A stretch of 64,000 nucleotides of DNA from Capsicum annuum. Its lineage: Eukaryota > Streptophyta > Magnoliopsida > Solanales > Solanaceae. Below are positions 56,690 through 64,000 of the stretch, in pieces (positions within the stretch are counted from its first letter, which is position 1; each line of letters begins with the position of its first letter). The stretch covers positions 445,429 through 509,428 of the forward strand of contig NW_025860786.1 in assembly GCF_002878395.1 (NCBI RefSeq), in the 5' to 3' direction. The notes under the pieces were generated by a model, which saw only the letters and a list, made by a program, of their open reading frames with translations, made no database searches and was not told where the DNA came from. Both the position numbers and the translations under genes were made by a program.

Positions 56690-58303
56690 ATAGATATAGG
56701 AAATAATCCCCATCAGCTCACGGCTAACAGCTCCCTACCACACGGTTGGGGTATGTTGGGCATGGATAAAGTAACAATATTTGCAATATAGTTTATGACA
56801 GCATAATAGTGGGATAACCAATCCCTTCCCAAAATCACATTAAAATCCACCATATCTACTATAATAAGATCATCATGATAATCAGTATCTCTAGCAGTCA
56901 TAATACAGGATCTGAACACCCAATCCACTATTAAGAATCACCTGTGGGAGTAGATACATGCAAGGGCACATATAATATATCCTAAGATAACTCTAACCAT
57001 GGCGCATAACAAGAAGACACATAAGAATAAGTGGATCCTGGATCAAATAAAGCAAAGGTTTATCAATGGCACACCAAAATCATACCTGTAACAACTAAAT
57101 ATGAAGACTCGGCCTTGGGTCTAGTAGGTACTGCATAGAACTAACCACGCCTACCACTTGGATTGGCTCCTAACTAATCTCTTATTCTACCTGCCTAAGA
57201 ACCATCTTGAGCATCTTGTAAACTATCCTATGACCTTGATAACCACATATAGTTTAGGGATGAACTTCTGTAACATAGGGAATACTCTTAAGTTAAAGAA
57301 ACAATCACCCCATAACTAGGTCACTCCCATGAATAATGACCACGAGCTCCAAAACTAAATTATGTCACATAAGCTAAACCAAAAACCAAAAGATTTGGCT
57401 GGCCCAAAATAGCCACCGCACTTGGAATAACCAAAAGACGAACCCCTCAAACATCGAGCGCAACCCTATCCAAGGTGATCACTAGCACTAGACTAACCTC
57501 CATCTATAATCTAAAGTGCTTCCTGAATAGGTCAACTTCATTGACTCTGAGACAAATAGGATGAACGTAGAGGATATCTACCATAAGAAGTGCAATATCT
57601 AAATCGGTAGCTACTATGGCTCCTACTGAAACTAATCTAAATCCTAGGCCTATTATTGTGTCCCCCTTAAACCTTATGATGCATCTCTTCCATCACTTGA
57701 GAATGATCAAAAACCATAACAAAAGACCTACCTGCAGCAACCAAACTCTAAGTAGACATAGAAACGGGAAGTATCAACCCTCTGATAAAAACCTAAACCC
57801 TCTCATAGTCAGTATTTAGAATAGAAATAACATGGCTAGCCAACTTGTGAAATTGAGCCTTATACTCCACAATAGTCATGGAGCACTACTCCAATCTAGA
57901 GAACAAATCCCTCAAATGATCTTTAAGGCTGCGAGGCATATACTTCTCCAAGAACATCTCAGAGAACTAAGTCTATGTCAAAGGAGAAGATCCAGCTGGC
58001 CTTGAATAAATATAATCTCTCATCAATGTCTAGCAGCCAAGTCCAAAAAAAAATAGGTGTAATACACATAATGAGTCTCAACAAGGCCTAAATTATAGAT
58101 CCTATTCTCATAAGAATTCATAAACTCATATGCATCCTTTCTCGGAGCACCAATAAACCTCGGAGAAGCCAATCTCAAGAATCTTCACAACATATTTTGC
58201 TTCTCGACAGACATATTTGGCTGGGCAACCACTGGCTGAGTAACTACCGACTGAGCAACTATTGATGTAGGAGGGACCACCACTCTAGGAACCACAACTA
58301 CAA
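56690..58303 (-). pseudogene. gag and protease of fragment H
   Basis: Minus strand. gag begins next to the LTR with VVVPPTSIVAQSVVTQPVVA and NMSVEKQNML, then RFLRLASPRFIGAPRKDAYE near 58,150 and DLAARH-like near 58,040. A Ser/Gly-rich region and a decayed knuckle lie near 57,250. Protease has FDPGSTYSYVSSCYAPWLEL near 57,030 with its Asp intact, and 56,713-56,928 has VDFNVILGRDWLSHYYAVI. PBS and 5' UTR are missing between the LTR (58,304) and gag. Confidence 0.83.
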
Positions 58304-61156
58304 TGACATGACCTGAATTGGGGCCTATTCGTGTCGGGTTCTTCAAGCCCCAACCAGGATCCAAGACCACTCCCAATACCCAACTATGACCACCCTAGAT
58401 ACTAGGTCAGATGAATTCCAAACATATAATAAGTTATAACAAAATAAATTGAAAAATAACTAAACAAGTACCTAACCATAACTAACCAAATATCCAATCA
58501 AACATCCAACTGGTATTATCCCCAATACCAATACCAATGTCAAGGCTGACACCGATATTGACACCATCCATGCTTATAGTAGTCACACAAAGCCTCTATC
58601 TAAACACTAATAATTTCCAGTCGAGACATGCCCCCAACCATAACCAAACCCAAAGTCTAAGAAACACAAGTATTGTTAAAAAGTCCATAGCATGAAATGG
58701 ATCCTTTCAGAATATAAAAGTTCACCACTTTAGTTAAAAACAAAGTTGTCCCAGAATCCAAGTCACTGAGTAGGAGGAGTAGAATGGTCAATTTCTGCAT
58801 TGCACGGGGACACAACACCTGAATATCGTTAGTGTGATATATCCTAGTATGTACTCAGGAATAAGGATAAACTAATTTTAGCAGTTCAAAACCAAAGTAA
58901 TTGACTATATGCAATCACATAGATACATATATATATATTGTTTCGAGAAAGGGAATCGGGTTTAGAATGCATTTAAAACGTTTACCTGGGTTGTGTATAT
59001 TGACCATACTAAACCAATCCACAGGCTATATGGTCCCACTGTTACCTCCTGAACGGGCCCAGTGCATGTAGCCGTTTGAACTGGATATATCATAGAGGCT
59101 AGGGATTCCCATGTAACATTCACCCTCCATGATACCTATATATAAGTTTAAACATAAGGGATTATTGTATACACCTCAAGTATATGGTCACCATGACCAA
59201 CCCTCATGTTTAAAAACATGATTTTCCAGTGTCCTCTATCCGACTCACACCTTCATGTTTAGCTATCATAACCCGACATTATTGCCTTATTAAATCTTTT
59301 AGCATATAACCAAACCATCAATTCTAGAATTTAATTAACAAGGCATTATAAAGTGGTATTATCATACCAACTATAGCTTGCAAACAGTGTCATTAGCCAA
59401 CACTTAGAGGATTCCTATGTACGACATAGTTTTTCCAATTAAACAAAAATCATGGACACCAAGGCCTTCCAAAATATTTTATTTCAACCAAACCAATTTA
59501 GGTTCCATTACCATATTATGAAATGCAAAGATTTCAATAAAAGTCATACTATGTGACAAAACCATTCTCATTGATATTTTAACAAACATAATATGGGCAT
59601 ACAGTTTGCAAAACCAAAACCATGTATCAATTAACCATTTTCTTGCAATCATATGTTCAAAAACATATATATAACATGAAAACCATAACTAAATCATGGG
59701 AAAGAAATATCAAACCATTAACAACAAAAACCCAAACATAACCACAATAATATGGTGAAAACCATTCATTTAAAACATGCTTTTAGTTGAAATAACAATG
59801 AGGGTGGAGTAACATGCCTTAGTCAATAAGGAAGATGGAGAGAAACCACCCTCTTTATATCATTAAATGGTTGACTTAAATAAAACCGTAGCCTTTCTTG
59901 AACCAAGAGTTTGAGAGAGATTTGAGAGTTTTTAGAGAATGTTTGATTATGAATAATATATCAAGGAAACCTCCAAAGGTGTTTTATGTCATGGGATACA
60001 ATGGAGTTATTAGGGGGAAATGTCCAGAATACCCCCAACTTAAACTGTAAAAATTTCTACAGGATCAAAGATTTCATTGAAACAAAGTTCAAATCAACCT
60101 TCATACAAAAGAAATACATTATCCAATATGTAGGGAAACCCCTCTGCCCCAACCCTAATTCTTCAGCACCATTAAAAGAATAATATGATTATCATTTAGT
60201 CGGAAAATTTTTTAATTAGGGATTAAAATCTTACCCCATAAATAAATCTAGTACAACTTCTTAATTATTGCCCAAACTTATATTTCTAAGTTTCCCAAAT
60301 TGTTTAAAGTGAAATTGGTGTTTCAAAGAAATCATTATTCAAGTACAGTGATTCTGCAAAGTGAAAATATGGACATAATTGCTACATCACAAGTATGGAA
60401 AAAGCACAGCAGTGGCAGAGTCCACTCAAAACACATGGTTGCACAGAAGTGACTCTTATCTTACAGGAGCAAGTCTGCAAGTGTGAGATTTTCTCACATT
60501 TATTAATCTGTTGATGTAGATAATCCTCATAAAAATGGTTAGCTTTGACCCTATCTATTCCTATTAAAGTGTGACCTTTTTCTTTGAAGTGCCCTTGCAG
60601 GCAAAATACCCTATCTAAAAGTATGGAAAAATTATAGCGATGCAATTGCACCAGATATAAGCAACAATGTAGAATTCCAAAAATTATCAAAAACTCAGAA
60701 TCAAAGATTGAAATTGTTCAACCCTAACCAAAAACCTAACTAAAATCCACATTCAAAACTTTTTGATGCCATCAAACACTGATCCGGGATTATCCTAACT
60801 AAATGTTGGTTGAAGTCAACTCTTAAGTATTTTATTTACAAATTGCCAACCAATGACTCAAATCACATCTGATTGCCTCTAAACACAAACCAATTGTGCT
60901 AATAGACCAACACTTACCTTTTGGACCTAATGGGACTATCAAAATTCCATTTTTTGTTTATTTTCCTCAAATATTGATTTTGGTTAAGCTTTTCAACGAT
61001 CTAACCTTACAAAATAAAAATTTATCCAAAACCTAACCTAACACCTCAAGAACCTAGCCACCTACCCTCACAGACCATAAAACTATATTAAAGATAGGGA
61101 AAGGGGTAAAATATAAAGAGTACACAATAATTGAACGACAACCATAAGGGTTGTTA
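58304..61156 (-). repeat. Tekay-type LTR joining fragments I and H (about 2.85 kb)
   Basis: On the minus strand it begins near 61,156 (ATAACAACCCTTATGG, after the integrase tail of I) and ends CCAATTCAGGTCATGTCA at 58,304, just before gag of H. In between one can follow a U3-like AT-rich part, CATTCTCTAAAAACTCTC (leader-like, near 59,930) and a U5-like part. I see no second TG/CA boundary inside, so a single LTR appears to serve both. Length is similar to LTR T1. It includes a short TATATATATAT run at 58,928-58,938. Confidence 0.6.
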
Positions 61157-62506
61157 TATTATTTGCCAGTAATACACACGTCCATTATCAAATGTAAGAA
61201 GAAAAAAATACCCAATCTGTAGAAAAATTTTGGGATATCTGCTCCATATGTTAAAATCAATATCGAAGGTAGCCTCACCTACTGGACAATTTCTCTACTA
61301 AACTTTCACAAAAGGTATTTCCTTAGACCTCAACTATTGAATTTGTCTATCCAAAATAGCCATGAACTCCTCCTGAAAAGACAAATTCTGATCCAATTCT
61401 ATCGAGTCTCATTGAATCACATGAGAACCATTAGAATACTTCAACATATATATACAAAAAATAGGATGCATAACTGAAAGACCTAAAGGTAATAAGGACT
61501 TATAGACCCCCTCCATAATAAGTTAAAAAATCCCAAATAAACCGATAGATCTCTAGCTAATCTCTCCATTCTTCAAAAATCTCATTATACCCTTCATAGA
61601 GTGATATATTTAACAACACTTACTTTCCAACCATAAACTCTAAATCTTAAAGCTTTCAATCTACATAACTTTTTAACCTACTCTAATACATGAGAAACCT
61701 CTCTTAGATCAATTTCATAATATCTTTGAGATATATCAATAATGTTTTATCCTATAATATAATGTCAAAAGCATTAGACCAATCAAAAGGACATCTGTAC
61801 TTTCTACCATACAAGGCCTTAAATAAAGCAATCTGAATGCTAGAATGATAACTCTTATTTTAAGAAAAGATCACTATAGGATAGAATTAGTTCCAATGAC
61901 CTAAAAAATAAATAACACACTTATAGAAAATATCCTTCAACACTTGAATAGCCAACTCAGTCTAATAATTTATTTGAGGATAAGAGGTTGTACTAAGCAC
62001 TCTTCAATTGAGTACCAAACTCTTGATTGAAGGACTTCTAAAAATGTGATTTAAATTAGATTCTTTAATTTGAAATAAGAGCAATAGGAACTCTATGAAA
62101 TAAAACAAACTCCTTGATTTAAATCTTACCTAATCTCTCAAAATTATAGGTAGTCCAAATAGGCACAAAGTCCGTTGGTTTGGTCAACCTATCCATAATG
62201 GCCTGTATAATTAAAATTCCCAAAAATTAGATGCAACTCAACCATGATATACAAAGAAATACACTCCCAATTCCACTTAAGTATAGGTATCCTCTAAGTC
62301 ATTCTACCCGATATCTGGTGCTCATACTTCACATGATAAGGCTGAACCAACACTAATCAACTAATAATTAAAATAGTTGGACAAAATATTCATGATGTCT
62401 CTATATATAATACACCACTAATAATGTTGCTTCAAAATATGATAGCTTTGATTTTCTTAAGATGAATAAAATACCTCAAAATATGAGATTATTATAATGA
62501 ACTTCT
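61157..62506 (-). pseudogene. Integrase C-terminal region of Tekay fragment I
   Basis: Very decayed. On the minus strand it shows VLVQPYHVKYEHQISG near 62,330, the linker ILKWNWECISLYIM, then late motifs ISPYYL-VFQLCILF near 61,470. The clearest block, 61,220-61,400, reads EEFMAILDRQIQ-LRSKEIPF, VKV-QRNCPVGEATFDIDFN and SRYPKIF: the chromodomain-like tail of Tekay integrases. Its 5' part is cut by LTR K at 62,507. Confidence 0.8.
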
Positions 62507-63612
62507 TGGTAATTTTCTATATTTCCATATATTTTCACCGTTTAAACCATTGTTATAGAATCCCTAAGTTATTTATGACTTTCTGGAGCTGACACTTCAT
62601 ATACTGAGCAGTTCATTTGGTTTCAAAGCCAATTTCTTATTTTAATATATTTGTTGGTGAGAATTGGCCATCAGGTAAAAACTTTAGTTTAATTCCCTCA
62701 TATACTAATTTTGATAGTTCCAACAACTTCAAATCATCGATTTTAGGATAATGCAGCCTTTGTTTTAGGTCCTATGTCTTTCAATCATATTTCATTCTAT
62801 TGGCCAAAAATTAAAAAATGGCCTATAGATATGGGGACCAGATTTTATCAAAACAACCTTGGATGGAAATTTTGACACTGTCTTTGAGTCCAGAATGCCA
62901 AATTTGATAAAGTAGCATAGTTAGTTTATATTCATCAAATTTGAATGAATCTCGAGAGATCAGTGGAGACTTGGAAATTCTAAACTAAGCTGGTGCATCC
63001 ACCAAAGCAGCCCATTAGGTTCTTTAGTAATGGCTGTTTTAGAGGCCAACTAGGAACTTAAGCAGCCCTAGCTTACCCAACAAGCCACTTTAGTAGAAAA
63101 CTAACCACTAAAGTGGATGCTGCTTTAGCGCCAGCTTGATTGCTTTAGTGGTATGCCAGGCACTAAAGTACCACTTTAGTGGTACTTGACTGCTTTAGCG
63201 GTGACCACTTATGGTTTCAAGTTTCTGCTTAAGCAGCATCTGGAGGGCATTAAAGCCCTAATATCCTAATTTTCTCACAAGTGTTAGGAGTGAACACCCT
63301 AAAGAGTGTGGAAAACACTATTAGGTGATTTTAGGGTGTTCGTGAGCTTAGATTACACATTTCTTCATTAAAACATTGGAAAATTTTCTTAAATTCATTG
63401 TTAGTTCTTTAATTTGTTTCCAAAATACATAGATTATTGTTTAGTAGATTGAGGTGCCCTGCAGGCTCAAAATTACATATTCTTGAGGGTAAATATTCCT
63501 TAAGCATAGAAGGACGTGTTAATAGTTTTGAAATTATGATTCCATAAGCGAGCCCTACATGGGATTTGGGTTTGATTTTGGACCTAAAGCATAAAAATAC
63601 AATATGGGCACC
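62507..63612 (+). repeat. LTR fragment K, related to LTR T1
   Basis: It starts TGGTAATTTTCTATATTTCC and follows LTR T1 from 10,850 (GTCATTTATGACTTGCTG versus GTTATTTATGACTTTCTG; AATTTTGATAGTTCC versus AATTTTAACTGTTAC). The middle carries a different word array (63,001-63,235). It is interrupted at 63,613 by J. The match to T1 is moderate, so this is a sister family, not a copy. Confidence 0.72.
63001..63235 (+). repeat. Imperfect-palindrome word array in LTR K
   Basis: Repeated CTGCTTTAGTGG, GCCACTTTAGTAG, ACCACTAAAGTGG, ACCACTTTAGTGG and CTGCTTTAGCGG in about 230 bases. It occupies the same place in the LTR as the unrelated words of T1. Confidence 0.85.
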
Positions 63613-64000
63613 TCACATGACCTGAACCATGGCCTAGTCATGATGGGCATCACAAGTCCAGTCCGTACCTGAGACCACCACATATACCTAACTAGTGTCT
63701 CCCTACACCTTATGTAGGATGGATTCCAAACATATAACAAGATAAATCAATAAAAATTCCAAGACATTAAATAAAGTCTATATTCATAATCCAAAAACCT
63801 CAATCAAGCGTCCAACCAGTGCCAACTATAATGTCAATACCAATACCAAGGCTGCTACCAATACCAACATTGCCCATGCCCCTAGTATTTCGACAAATCC
63901 TTAAATCAGAATGACATAACATTCAATAAGGACATGTCTATGTCCATGACAAAAACCAAAATACAAGAAACAAAAATAATGAAAAAAAGTCCATATCTTG
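63613..64000 (-). repeat. LTR fragment J (runs off the window)
   Basis: On the minus strand it ends CCATGGTTCAGGTCATGTGA at 63,613. It parallels the end of LTR 58,304-61,156: ATTCCAAACATATAACAAG versus ATTCCAAACATATAATAAG and CCAATACCAATACCAA in both. Inserted in K; the rest lies beyond 64,000. Confidence 0.75.

Noticed and set aside
58925..58940. AT microsatellite as a notable feature
   Set aside because: Only about five TA units inside an AT-rich LTR; not informative.
60382..60690. Minus-strand 102-codon ORF rich in Cys and His, possibly a small host protein
   Set aside because: It lies inside the Tekay-type LTR 58,304-61,156 and has no supporting gene structure.
1..64000. tRNA, rRNA, telomeric or satellite sequence
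   Set aside because: I looked for characteristic motifs (cloverleaf boxes, TTTAGGG runs, long satellites) and saw none; a covariance-model search would be the real test.

Overview
The window is plant nuclear DNA made up almost entirely of decayed LTR retrotransposons of the Ty3/Gypsy superfamily. I found no host protein gene, rRNA, tRNA or CRISPR array. The AT-rich base composition, the families present (Athila/Tat-like elements with a 'putative plant transposon protein' ORF, and Tekay/Del-type chromoviruses) and the style of the LTRs suggest pericentromeric heterochromatin of a dicot, probably Solanaceae. The species is inference from remembered family resemblance, not from a search. All coding regions carry in-frame stops or frameshifts, so the gene entries are pseudogenes named for what they once encoded.

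Layout. 1-5,857: the 3' part of Athila-like element A (+), with an accessory ORF and 3' LTR. 5,858-7,175: Tekay PR-RT fragment T0 (+). 7,176-10,849: 5' LTR, gag and the start of protease of Athila-like element G (+), which interrupts T0. 10,850-32,228: Tekay element T1 (+), which interrupts G. T1 is itself interrupted by a solo LTR S (14,321-15,740, target duplication aggat) and by the almost complete 12.9 kb Athila-like element B (18,696-31,628). 32,229-50,951: Athila-like element E (-), inserted in T1 integrase. It lacks RT and integrase and is split by Tekay element D (38,479-47,438, -, target duplication ggttg). 50,952-54,575: doubly truncated Athila/Tat-like pol fragment F (+). 54,576-58,303: Tekay fragment H (-). 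58,304-61,156: an LTR shared by H and fragment I. 61,157-62,506: integrase tail of I (-). 62,507-63,612: LTR fragment K (+). 63,613-64,000: LTR fragment J (-).

How the parts relate. The insertion order can be read as T0, then G, then T1, then S, B and E, then D inside E: five levels. The Athila-like elements read 5' LTR - tRNA-type PBS - gag - PR - RT - RNase H - INT - spacer - accessory ORF - 3' UTR with hairpin - PPT - 3' LTR. The accessory ORF, which I assign to the putative plant transposon protein family (Pfam PF20167, from memory), occupies the slot where Athila elements carry their env-like gene.

The most interesting signal is noncoding. Each family has its own short imperfect palindrome, repeated many times in the LTR upstream of the TATA box, and the same word recurs in the spacer in front of the accessory ORF. 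Some words are also shared between unrelated lineages. This resembles the self-specific motif arrays recognised by element-encoded anti-silencing proteins in other plant transposons; that reading is a hypothesis.
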